In this document: one piece after another, positions 24,430-34,700 of the stretch
Position numbering within the stretch: the stretch's first letter is position 1
How the letters are laid out: each line of letters starts with the position of its first letter
Position numbers and translations under genes: made by a program
From: Halichoerus grypus
Lineage: Eukaryota; Chordata; Mammalia; Carnivora; Phocidae
Length of the DNA stretch: 64,000 nt
NCBI RefSeq assembly: GCF_964656455.1
Contig: NC_135717.1
Span: 150,029,793 to 150,093,792 of the forward strand
Direction of reading: 5' to 3'
Notes under the pieces: generated by a model
The model's database searches: none
Told to the model about the DNA's origin: nothing
Seen by the model: the letters and a program-made list of their open reading frames with translations, nothing else

Positions 24430-25035
24430 ATACATGACTGATGATGAAATGGCAAGAAGACTATATAAAGAATGATAAATCAATAAGAAAAGGGCAAACA
24501 ACCCAAGACCAATGGTTATAAGGGAAATTCCCATTAAAAACCATGAAACATTAGTTCACACATTTAAATAAAAAAACCAAAATATCCAGCAATTTCAAGT
24601 GTTGGGAGATGATGTGGACCTCCTGGAACAGCTGTACACTTTGGGTGGGTAGGAATGTAATGTGTCAAAATCATTGAGAGAAGAATTTGGCAATATCTAG
24701 GATACTTGAATATGTTCCTATCCCACAACAGCATTTCCACTCCTTGACAAAATTTTGCAAATGTAAGCAAGGACATATAAATAAAGTATTTATAACAGGG
24801 CTTATTATAATGGCACATTTTGAAATACTATCAATACTGAAATGGATAAGCCATTTGAAATATATTATGCAAGATGGGACACTTTAATTAAAATAGTTAA
24901 ACAAATTAACTAATGTCATCCATGTCAATGTGTATAAACTTCACAAGCATAATATTGAATAAACAAAGCCAAATTGCAAAAAAACAACTTACTCTAAGAT
25001 AGAATATGTAAAAATGATGACTCTATGCAGAGGAG
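24430..25035 (+). mobile_element. Old L1 fragment, ORF2 3' end and 3' UTR
   Basis: Sense L1M-type order: GGTGGGTAGGAATGTAATGT, a CAGCATTTCCACTCCTTGAC block, CATATAAATAAAGTATTTAT, then GAAATGGATAAGCC and a diverged 3' UTR. Heavy divergence and many indels. The remaining open frames are meaningless. Confidence 0.65.
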
Positions 25036-25039
25036 ACAT

Positions 25040-25584
25040 GAGACTACTTTCCAACACTACATATGATGGAGTTAAACTGATTTTAATTCTCTCTATGTAT
25101 ACTTAATTACATGTATATAGGCCAACTAATTTTTGTGCCACCTGCAAGTCATCCATCCTGTGTTTCAGCAACATCAAAGGAAGCTGTTTTATGAAGAATC
25201 TGTATTTTTTGTTCTCTGCCAGTTTTATTATGAAAGGTATGATTCTCCATGCCAGGAAACTTTTATTATGACAGTTTTCATCCTTGGAACACCTAAGTTG
25301 TTCAAGAAAATTAAAACCAAAATATTGAGTCAAGTCATTCACAGAAAAAATAAAGAAAAATATAACTTATGTGGAAGGACTAGATGTTTTCTTCTTCTTC
25401 AGAAGTTTACTATTTATTTTTATTTCTGTAAAAGCTAGAGATAAAAATTGTGATTATTCTTCCTTTAGTATTTGTGTTTTTAAATTAGTATCAGTGAGAA
25501 TACAATGTTTCCAGACATCTTTGTGACTTTATTAATCTTTGTGCTCCAGTAAATAAGGCCACCAATTCTTTATAGCAACTAGCA
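25040..25584. other. Unique sequence, no gene seen
   Basis: Overlapping open frames on both strands (25133-25438 plus, 25103-25342 minus) show no domain I recognise. No repeat family assigned. Confidence 0.4.
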
Positions 25585-26565
25585 TGAAAAGATGAAGTTT
25601 AATTCTTCAATGCCTTGAATCTTGGCTGGCTTTGTGACATCTTTAAACAATAAAATGTACTGGAAATTCTGTTGTGTGAATTCAGAAGCTATGGCCTCAA
25701 GAGGCTTTCCAATATTTGCCTTTACTCTGTCAAATTGCTACTCCAAGACCATTATGTAAGAAAGGTGGTCTGGCCCACTGAAAAGTACGAGACAACTTGG
25801 AGAACTATGTTGTCACAAAAGGGACATAGCACCAACTTTCAGATAGGTGAGTGAGGCCATATGGTACCTTATGGCTAAGGGTAACAACATAGGCCATCCT
25901 CAAACAAGCCACTTTGGCATTTTGATTATTTTGAACTGTGGGCACTTGAAAAACAGCAAACACAGGGAGAGGCTTTCTAGGAACTCCCCTTATTTGCCTA
26001 AAAACAGATCCTCCAAAAGAAGATCAGTTGTCATAAATTCACTCCCTGAGAGTTTTATCAACCAGGAAAGATAGTCTCTTATTATAGGAAAAAAGACCTA
26101 AGTCTACACCACACCCAGACAAACGGTCACAAACTATCATATCTCTCATCTATTCTTTTAAGGGCCCCTGCATCGTCATTTACTCTCCCCTAAGAGGTGT
26201 AGATCTTTTTTCCCCCTGTTTAAGTCTGAACTCTAAGACGCTTCTTTGAATTACTCATTTTTCCCTGTTATCTCCCATGTGTATATGATGCACACATGTT
26301 AATAAAATTCTGTTTTTCCTTGTTAATCTTGTTCATCTCTTTTATTACCAAGTCCTCAGCAAGAACTCAGAGGGGTAAAAGAAAACTTATTTTCCTTCCC
26401 AAATAGCCCAGTTTGTCCTCCAGAAGACTTAAAGTTTGCCAAGTAAAACAGTGGGGGAATCACCTGCCAACCTATAGGATGAGGAGAAATGATAAATATT
26501 TGTGGTTTAAACCACTGAGTTGTGGTGTGGTTTGTTTTGTACCAATAGTTAACAGAAACCAGTAC
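25585..26565 (+). repeat. MLT1-type MaLR 5' LTR, interrupted
   Basis: The left part has GGCTGGCTTTGTGACATCTT and ends with TAGGTGAGTGAGGCCAT. The right part has GAGAAATGATAAATATTTGT, TTTAAACCACTGAGTTG and TACCAATAGTTAACAG, the conserved end of MLT1 LTRs. A roughly 480-bp foreign LTR (about 25935-26410) splits it. With the internal remnant and second LTR it forms one MaLR relic. Confidence 0.75.
25935..26410 (+). repeat. Solo LTR (class I ERV-like) inside the MLT1 LTR
   Basis: It begins near TGTGGGCACTTGAAAAACAG. It has a polyadenylation region TGTTAATAAAATTCTG (about 26298) and a U5-like end with CCAAGTCCTCAGCAAGAACT and CAGAGGGGTAAAAG. Typical gammaretrovirus-like LTR layout, with no internal genes, so a solo LTR by recombination is likely. 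Boundaries are approximate and I could not fix the short target duplication. Confidence 0.55.
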
Positions 26566-27079
26566 TTAAAAGTTGGGAGCTACTATAACATAACCTTAAA
26601 ATAACTGTGCCTTGAACCTGGGTGGCAGGTACAACTTAGAAAAGCTGTGAGAAATCTATAAGCAAAGACATGCAAAATGGCAAAGGAACTGTTGGAGGTT
26701 AGAGAAAGGGCAATCAATGTGATGTAGCAGTGAAACAATTAACACACATATTCAAAATGGAAAATATATGTAACAAACAGGAACAGATTAAGGATATTCA
26801 TAGTCAGAATATTGAGAGTGCAGATTCGTTTCATTTGCTGAGAATGATAAGGTATTGGAAGAAAAGATGAGCTAAAGAAGGAAATGATTTGCAATTAGAA
26901 TTTAGAAAAATATAGACAGTCCAGAGCATGTTGTGTTAGAAGTATCATTCTGCCTAGCAGTAAAAAGTCTTCAACATAAAATGAGCCCAGGGGACAAAGA
27001 TCTAATCAAGGCTGTGGCAATATGATTTTTGTTAAGTCCTCTGAGAGATTTAAATCGGTGCCTCATTTTCCATCTCTGT
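26566..27079 (+). repeat. MaLR internal remnant (non-autonomous ERVL type)
   Basis: Directly after the LTR end, CTTAAAAGTTGGGAGCTACT then TGAACCTGGGTGGCAGGTAC match the start of MaLR internal sequence. The rest is short and diverged. No retroviral gene is present, as usual for this non-autonomous family. Confidence 0.55.
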
Positions 27080-27526
27080 TTGCCAGAAGGGTCTCTAAGA
27101 ATCTTGAGGGCGTTGTCCTTGCCTAGCTTCATATGCTTGAACATGGGCTAACCTTGTGACTTGCTTTGACCAATAGAAAATGATTCCTAAGCCTAGGCCT
27201 TGAGAGTGTTTAATGGCCACTTTGAGCTGCCCTGAGAATACCATTTCAGAAGCTAGTCAAGAATACTGTAGGATGGAAGGCTACATGCAGAAGAACTAAG
27301 ATACCTCAACTAAAAGTCAGTACTGACTGCCTGAAAAGTAAGGCCTTCCTGCATATTCCAGTCCCAGGTAACCCTCCATCTGAATAAAGTGGCATACATG
27401 GGTCTAGGCAAAATATCAGAAGAACCACCAGCCCATTTACAGATTACTGAAAAATAATGAAATACCTTTTTTTTTTTTGATATGCAGCTGAGGGTTAGAA
27501 GGGTTTGTTAGGCAGCAATAGTTATA
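27080..27526 (+). repeat. MLT1-type MaLR 3' LTR
   Basis: TGAACATGGGCTAACCTTGT, GACTTGCTTTGACCAATAGA and the terminal GGTTTGTTAGGCAGCAATAG are MLT1 landmarks in the right order. Diverged, with a T run near 27468. Confidence 0.75.
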
Positions 27527-27529
27527 GTC

Positions 27530-28465
27530 TGATGTGATCTTCATTCCAAAACCCAATGCTAATGATTGCAAATGCAGATGCCAGTAAATTAACACAAAAG
27601 GCAATCTCCAGAGTAGAGTCAAACATATCTCCAAAATCAAGGTTATTAATGTCAAATTTTACCTAAGTGACTAATAAATACAAAGTATTTTATATTACTA
27701 AATGTACTATGAACAAAAATCAGCTTTTTGAAAGTATCATTTATTTACTTTATTGCACATTTGGATTTATCTGACCACTCCTTAAGATTTAAATAACCAC
27801 GAAGGACAGAAAACGTCTCAAACTTCTACTAGATTTTTCTGCTAATTCTTTGTATTCCTAGCTATTATTTTCCATATATTTGATAACTTTTTGAGGGAAT
27901 AACAGTTCTTTACTACACTCTTTTAATCCTGATTGTATACCCATTATGATAAAGTAACTCTTTGTCTGATTTAATGCCTTTGGCTTTGACTTTGATTGCA
28001 TTCGTGTTTGTAAGGCAAAGAAATCACACCTTAACCAAATTACACTTGAAACCTCCCTAAGTTGGTCATACATCCCATATACATAATTTTATTTTGTACA
28101 TAAAATAAGCACAGGAATTCTTATGCAGTTTGATAAACACTAGTCTGAGAAAGGAACAACTATTTATCTCTGCAGATGTTCAAGTAATCAAACCATTCTG
28201 CATTTAGAACAACCCTCAAATGGCAAAGGAGTGTAAGGATGGATAGAGAACTTCAAAATGTTTCTGTCTACCTGCTGGGTTAATTCTATGCTTTAGTGTT
28301 AATCCTCTATAATTTTTTTTAAATCAGTAATTTTTGTAGTACAATAATGGAGTACGTATTATGGGAGGGTAGCTTTTAAAGACATCTCCTGAGTTAAATG
28401 CTCTTCTGATAAAACTATTGAATTGTGACCCCTACAGTCTTTTGTTAGCTTTTCCCTATTGTGTT
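27530..28465. other. Unique sequence, no gene seen
   Basis: No repeat or gene recognised. The minus-strand open frame 27858-28073 has no known domain. Confidence 0.45.
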
Positions 28466-28469
28466 TTTG

Positions 28470-28835
28470 TCCAACTTTTTAAGAGAGCTTTATTAAGAAT
28501 TTTCATAAAAAATTATACATATTTAAGGTATAAACTTTGACACATTTTGACATATGTATACCCTTATGAAGGGATCACCACCATCAAAATAATTTACGTA
28601 TCACCCCAAAAAGTTTCCCCGTGATCCCCTGTAATTACTCCATCACACCTGTCACCCTCCCTTCCAGCCCTGGCATAGCCAGGCAACCACTGATCTGCCT
28701 TCTGTCAGCTTAGATTAGTTTACATTTTCTAGAGTTTTATATAAATAAACTGTTACAGTACATAATTTTGCCTGGTATTTTTTCATTCAACATAATTATG
28801 TAAATGATTGTTCTTTCATAATTTTCACCAGTTAC
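28470..28835 (-). mobile_element. Old L1M 3' region, antisense
   Basis: TTTATTAAGAATTTTCATAA, GAAGGGATCACCACCATCAA, TCACCCCAAAAAGTTTCCCC and CCAGGCAACCACTGATCTGC are classic antisense L1M 3' UTR landmarks. The companion ORF2-end part lies at 30700-31440. Confidence 0.75.
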
Positions 28836-30350
28836 ACTGAGAAGTAGGTCCATGGAGCCCCTCACATTGTCAACCAGTTGAACTCCTTCCTTTATTTCTT
28901 AAAGCATGGTTTCCTTTAGTTTTTTGAACATATTTATAATAGTTGCTTTGAAGATTTTGTCTGCTTAAGTAGACACCTGGCTCTCTCACAGACTGTTTCT
29001 GTTACTTGCTTTTTTTTTTTTTTTTTGGTATGGATCACACTTTCCTATTTCTTTGCATGTCTCATAATATTTTATTGAAAACTGGCCATTTAGATAATAT
29101 ATGGTAGTAACTCTGGGTGCTCATCACCCCTGTTCAGGACTTTCTTACTATTGTTTGTTTATTTGGTTAGTGATTTGGATCAACTATTTTTGTGAAGTCT
29201 GTTTCCCTGCAGCATGAAACCTCTGTCACACCTCAGAGGGTGTAGGGCTTGGCCATATTATCCACAAATGACAGATTTTCAGCAGAGCTCTCTTTGACTC
29301 TTCTCCTGTTCTTCCTTCTAAGGTGTCTGCCTTGCTTGGTATTACACCCAGCTGTTAGGCTCCACTAATTGCTGGCTGATTTCTCTATTGTTCTTTATAA
29401 GGCCCTGGGGTATAAATTGCTCCACAGTGTGATCCAATTAACAGGTCCCTTTGCAGGGGTGGGGGTGGTAATTTCTGAAGTCAGTCTTTGAGGTTTGTTC
29501 TGAAAGTAGCAGGGATATTTTTAGCTGTTTCTTCCCCTGGTTCCTTCTGATAAACTAACTGGCCTGTATTTTACCTTGTTGTTCTTTTAGAGCTACCAGC
29601 CTCTTAATTGCTTGCTCTCCAAACTCCCATTGTTTTTAAGAGTGACTTTTTAGGCTTTAAATTTCCCACACTGTACTCCCACTGAAGTTTGTTCACCTGA
29701 GGAGTGTTTTGAAGCTCTCTGGTCTTATGGCCTGCCTCTCTCCATGGGCAAAAGCTCAGTCATTTCCAAAGGTATGGGAGAGAGGACAGTGGGCCACTTG
29801 TCTTGAAGTGACTCCTTTGCTTTATGAACAAAGTGCTGGGTGAGGAGCGTAGCCTCTGATTTTCTTGGCTGGCCAGCATGAAACCTCTGCCCCATGAATA
29901 AGCTGAGGCAAAGACTATATTTGTTAATATATGCCTTGCCTAAGTAAAGCCTCCACCCAAAGAGTGAAAGCTCAGTGAGGAAAGGAGTCCTCTACCTCTT
30001 GACTGGATTTGTTTGGAATTTAGCCTCTGTAAGCCAAAACTTGGGAGGATGAGAAATGCTTACAGTCTTCTCTTCCTGGGGAGATACTAGAGTATCTTAT
30101 ACAGATCTGGGGCAAGATAAAGCCCCATTATCTTGGTCACACCTGACCAGAATGGAGCTTCTGTCATACTGAGGGAAAGAGGGAGCAGGTTGTGGGTTAA
30201 TTGTCGTAGTCACTCTGTTCTTACTGGCATTTAGTAGATTTTATTAAATAAATATTTCTTTACTTGTTGTATATCCTTAGGACAGTTTCCAGTGACTTTA
30301 AAGGACTGGGTGTTGTTATTTGGTTTTATTTTTATTTTTTAAATATTTTT
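28836..30350 (-). repeat. Probable L1M-derived 3' UTR sequence
   Basis: TTTTGAACATATTTATAATA, CTTTGCATGTCTCATAATA and TTGAAAACTGGCCATTTAG resemble antisense old L1 sequence. The remainder to 30350 is moderately GC-rich with no recognised element. A block near 28835 (CACTGAGAAGTAGGTCCATG) recurs in diverged form near 30726 (CACTGAAGAGCAGGTTCAAG). Assignment is weak. Confidence 0.35.
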
Positions 30351-30360
30351 TGTTCTGTCT

Positions 30361-30365
30361 TTATT

Positions 30366-30408
<43 letters not shown>

Positions 30409-30700
30409 CCAGTATAATTAACATACAATGTCATATTAGTTTCAGGTATATAATATAGGGATTCAACAATTCCAGGCACTACTCATTGCTCATCATGATA
30501 AGCATACTCTTAATCTCCTTCACCTATTTCACCCATCCCCCACCTACCTCTTCCCTGGTTTCTTTTACCATACACAAAAATAGACTCATAATGAATTAAA
30601 GACCTAAATGTGAGATCTGAAACCATGAAAATCCCAGAAGAGTGGCGGTAATTTCTCTGACGTCGGCCATAGTAACATTTTTCTAAATATGTCTTTTTAG
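30361..30700 (-). mobile_element. L1 with 5' inversion
   Basis: The left part (30361 to about 30560) is an antisense L1 3' end: (TTTA)n tail, CAGTATAATTAACATACAAT, then TTTCAGGTATATAATATAGG. The right part (about 30565-30700) is L1 ORF2 in the opposite orientation, with CACAAAAATAGACTCATAAT, AATTAAAGACCTAAATGTGA and GGCCATAGTAACATTTTTCT. This head-to-head layout is the signature of twin priming during target-primed reverse transcription. The target duplication is not resolved because both flanks are T-rich. Confidence 0.8.
30366..30408. repeat. (TTTA)n microsatellite in an L1 tail
   Basis: About ten TTTA units derived from the L1 poly(A) tail. Likely length-polymorphic. Confidence 0.95.
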
Positions 30701-31440
30701 AAAAATGTTTGCTGTTATGGTTATTTCACTGAAGAGCAGGTTCAAGGAGCTCCTCAGATTGTCGTTCTGGGAGCCCTGTTTCCAGTGTTTGACTATTACA
30801 TAGAAAGCTGAAAACTGTTAAGAATATTATTGTAAAAGTCATTTGTGTGGGCATATGCATCCTCGGTACCCGCACTTGGATAAATATCTAAGAGTGGAAT
30901 GGCTAGGTTTTATGACATGTGTATGTTTAACTTTTTTTTTTAAGGTTTATTTATTTGACAGAGAGTGAGGGGAGGGGCAGAGGGAGAGAATCTTTAAGCA
31001 GACTCCTTGCTGAGCACAGAGCCCTGTGCAGGACTCGATTTCATGAACCATGAGATCATGACCTGAGCCAAAACCAAGTCAGTAGCTTAACTGACTGAGC
31101 CACCCAAGTGCTCCAGGTGTGTGTTTAACTTTCCAAGAAACTGTCAAACTGTTTTCCAAGATGTTTGCAACATTTTATATTCTCATCAGAAGGGTATAAG
31201 TGTTCTAGCTACTGCACAGTATCTCCCATACTTGGTATGGTAAGTAATTTTAATTTTAGACCTTCTAATAGATTTGTAGTGGTATTTCATTGTGGCTTTA
31301 ATTTGAATTTCCCTAATGACTACTGATGTTGAGCATTTTTTTCATGTACTTAATACTTATCATCTGTACATTTTTGGCAAAGTGTCTTTCCAAAACTTTT
31401 GTCTATTTTTGTAATTGGGTGTTTGTTTTTTTATTAAAAA
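30701..31440 (-). mobile_element. Old L1M ORF2 end, antisense, SINE-interrupted
   Basis: GATAAATATCTAAGAGTGGA, AAACTGTTTTCCAAGATG, TTCATTGTGGCTTTAATTTG and GATGTTGAGCATTTTT are antisense ORF2 C-terminal landmarks of an old L1M. It continues the element at 28470-28835. A can-SINE (30935-31116) splits it. Confidence 0.75.
30935..31116 (-). mobile_element. Older can-SINE, antisense
   Basis: The minus strand reads GAGCACTTGGGTGGCTCAGT and ends in a (TAAA)/A tail. The 16-bp duplication GTGTRTGTTTAACTTT (one mismatch) lies at 30919-30934 and 31117-31132. It lies inside the old L1M. Confidence 0.92.
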
Positions 31441-33090
31441 TTTTAGAGTTTAGGTTGTGCTTTTTGTTCTTGTGTATTTTCATGTTTGATTGCTTTTCAG
31501 TGTGAATTCTTGCATATTGTATGTAGTTCAAAATTTTATTTCATTTTAATTAAAACTTTTTTTTAATTGTTGAGTTAGCTATTTACTAACAAGGGAAATA
31601 ATAAACAAAAGTGTGTGTGAAATCCAGGTGTAGATGTTTGTAGAAAATTATGTGTGATGAAAAGTAAATTTCCCCTGTCCTTCTTAACCCTCTGCATTCT
31701 CAGGCCTTCTTGTAAGAAAGCAATCATTTTATTTCCAAGTTTATTTATTCTGAGAAGTGCCTTCATACCTGCAGATGATAGATTTAGATATTGCTTTATT
31801 TTTATTGACTTATCTTTCCTTTATGATCTTATCTATTCACTCTCTGCCAGGCTAGTTGAGAATTTAGCTAACTTATAAAACACATTTACAAATACTGAAA
31901 ATAAACACTTTTCAATTGACAAAGTTATAATGTAAGATACTTAAGTCCTATTTCTCAATTTCTCAAATTTTTATAATATTTATTTACTTAATGGAAGTTT
32001 TCCATTCCTAGACTTCTGTCAATTTTACCTTAAAATTGTGTTAATATTGATAATACATTTAACTTCTGCCAAAATAGACAGATGGATCCTCCTGTCCTGT
32101 ATTCCATCAGCTTCTCAAAATAATGTACTTTCTAGTTTGCATCAACTAAAAATGGTGACTTTTCTGTATAGTTATTTGTAGTAGGGTCGGATATTTCTGA
32201 CTGCCTTTCTTTTCTCTTACTGGGAAAACAATCAACCAATCAATCAATCAGTCATAGACATTGTTTACTCTTCCAGTTTCTTAGTAACTTTTTCTGTTGT
32301 TTGAGACACGTATTTGAAGAAATCCTTCTTGGAACTTTCTTGAAGGCAATTATTTTTCCCATCATGTGACCAGTTACTTTACAAAATGCACATCTGTTTC
32401 CCTATTGTTTCGTTGAGTTTTATGCTGTTTCTCAAATTCAAGATCTTCCTCTTTCTTGATTCACTTACTTAACTTGAGTAATTCATCAAATTAAAAAAAA
32501 GGTGAATGGGAGCTATAGTAATACACATTATTTTGGTTATGAATAAAAAATAATCTAACAAACTGGCTAAATCATAAAAGGAGATTTACTGGTTTAGGAA
32601 ACACCTAGGAATACAGTAGTTGTATTCAAGTTCTTAATAATGTCATCACAGCTCAGTCTCTCTCCATGTCTTAATTTTACTTTCATGTTTGGCTTCTTTA
32701 AAACAGTCTATCTTTTCGTAAAGGCTCTTGAAATATCTGGACTTCTATCTGTCTAAGCTTAAGTCCAGAGAAAGAATTTGTCTACATTAGTAACCATACC
32801 ACTACATAAAGTTACTGAACATGCTTATCGTGGGTGAAAGGGGTCAAGTACAGATTTCCAATTCGGTCAGCTTGGCCAAATGGGAAGGACGTGTTGAATG
32901 CTTCATGACAGGCTTATCCCCCCTCATGGAGTTAGGAATTGTGCATAGAATCACCCAAATTATTTGAATGGATTCTGGAGGAGTAGTTTCCAAATGAAAA
33001 TCTCTGTGTTAACTTTAGATAAAGAGGGAATGAATGTTGAGAATACAATAAATTCCCTCCTCAAGGGGTAAAAGCCATTTTTATGGCTGT
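31441..33090. other. Unique AT-rich sequence, no gene seen
   Basis: About 1.6 kb with no confident element. Overlapping open frames at 31575-31766 (minus) and 31654-31878 (plus) show no domain. Confidence 0.4.
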
Positions 33091-33094
33091 ATTT

Positions 33095-33500
33095 TCAGTT
33101 TTGCTATGGTAATAAACATCCCCAAACCTCAGTGATTTACAATAGCACATATTTATTTCTGGCTCATGTTGCATGAGGGCTGTGGATCAGCTTCAGCTCT
33201 GTTTGACTCAGCATAGCTCAGTGTGGCTCAGGAGCTCAGCATGGCTCCATTTCTTCTCACCCCCAGTCCCATGCTGACAGAATAGCCCCTGTCTAGGATG
33301 CACATTCTCACAGCAGAAGGCAGGGATGCAGGGTCATGTCAAACCAAATCATACAACAACATTTAAAGCTTCCAAATCAGATCTGGCAAATACCATGTCC
33401 ATTCACATCCCAATTGCCCAAGCATGTCACCCGGTCAAAATCTGTTGTCAGTGTCATGACAGCATATGCACAGGCAAATCACAGGTCAATTGACAGAGAT
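33095..33500. repeat. Ancient interspersed repeat, family not assigned
   Basis: TGCTATGGTAATAAACATCC, CCAAACCTCAGTGATTTACA, ATATTTATTTCTGGCTCATG and TCACATCCCAATTGCCCAAG form a motif order I recognise from a mammal-wide repeat seen next to genes in many species. I cannot name the family with confidence. Confidence 0.5.
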
Positions 33501-33539
33501 GTATAATCCTATTACTATGAAGGAGTGAATATTTTTCAG

Positions 33540-34700
33540 TAATTATATAATGTACTACAAGAGTATGGAATTCTAGATTAAAAAATTATTTTTCTCCGAA
33601 TTTTGAAGGTGTTTATTTTTTTGGCATCAGTTTTATTGATGAAAAATACAAGGTTGATCTGATATAATTAATTTACAGCTTATTTTATTCCCTCTAGAAG
33701 TTTTCAGGATGTACCCTATTGGTTTAGTGAAATTTCCATTTACTGCCTTATCAGATTTTTTGTTTAGCTTCAGGCATTTAAATCTAAACATTTTTTTTTG
33801 TTTTCTTTTATAATACACATATCCTTGTTTTTGTTATTCTTTCATTTGTATCTTTGCTAATTTAGAAGGAGTATAGTCTATTCATTGTTTTTTCTACGAG
33901 TGATTACATCTATATCTTTAGATTGTATTGTCTAAACTTACATTTTTGGTTATGAGCTATAGAAATTAAACAATATCCTTTGATTCCCTGCTGTGAAACA
34001 CAAAGGGCTATTATACCCTTCCCTGTCTGGCCAGCTCTTCCAATATTTTGCACACTTTATGATAGTTTTACTTTCTATTATTTTTCAATGTATTGGTTTT
34101 TATTTCTAAAATTAAAGTACTTTCATTCTTTTTTGCATCCAGTTGCTATAATTATTAAGATTTAATGATATGTTTACCCGGATTCAGAACTCTCTCCTAG
34201 TCATTTCATTCTTTGACCTATTGATTCATGTGTGTTTAATTTTGATTTATTATTTATTTGACTGGACAGCATCTCCAAATAGACTTTGGTGGAGATACTA
34301 TCTTCTTAAAAAATTCTTGTATATGTCAAAATGCCTTTTTCCTTTCTTTTTATGTGAATGCTGCCCTTGTTTAGAACATACATCTAGTATTCTTCCCTGA
34401 ACATTCTTTAGATACTGATTGTCAGTTCTCAGCATTTGACTGTTGTGCTGGAATGGTCTGGATTCAAAATGACAATTATATTTTTCATGTTTGATACACA
34501 TACCAATTTATGTCTTATTCTCAGATGTTCTTATTTCACATTTCTTGACATATGATAAACTCTCCATCCATGTAGTCAAGACTCACATTGCAGTAAATAG
34601 CTCTTTCTATGCTTTCTATTCTATATGTTCTAGTAGCTTTGTCAAGGTACCTTCCATTTGATTCTTCCTTTATATCTGTTCCTTCTCCTTTTAGTATGTT
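33540..34700 (-). repeat. Probable old L1M sequence, antisense
   Basis: TATGGAATTCTAGATTAAAA, then GGCATCAGTTTTATTGATG and AAGTTTTCAGGATGTACCC resemble antisense L1M 3' UTR. Identity is low beyond 33800, so the right limit is a guess. Confidence 0.4.

Noticed and set aside
28835..30765. Diverged repeat of CACTGAGAAGTAGGTCC at 28835 and 30726 as possible LTR pair
   Set aside because: Similarity covers only about 40 bp and the flanks do not look like LTR ends, so more likely related old L1 sequence or chance.
32229..32252. AATCAACCAATCAATCAATC as a possible CRISPR-like or regulatory array
   Set aside because: It is a short imperfect tetranucleotide microsatellite.
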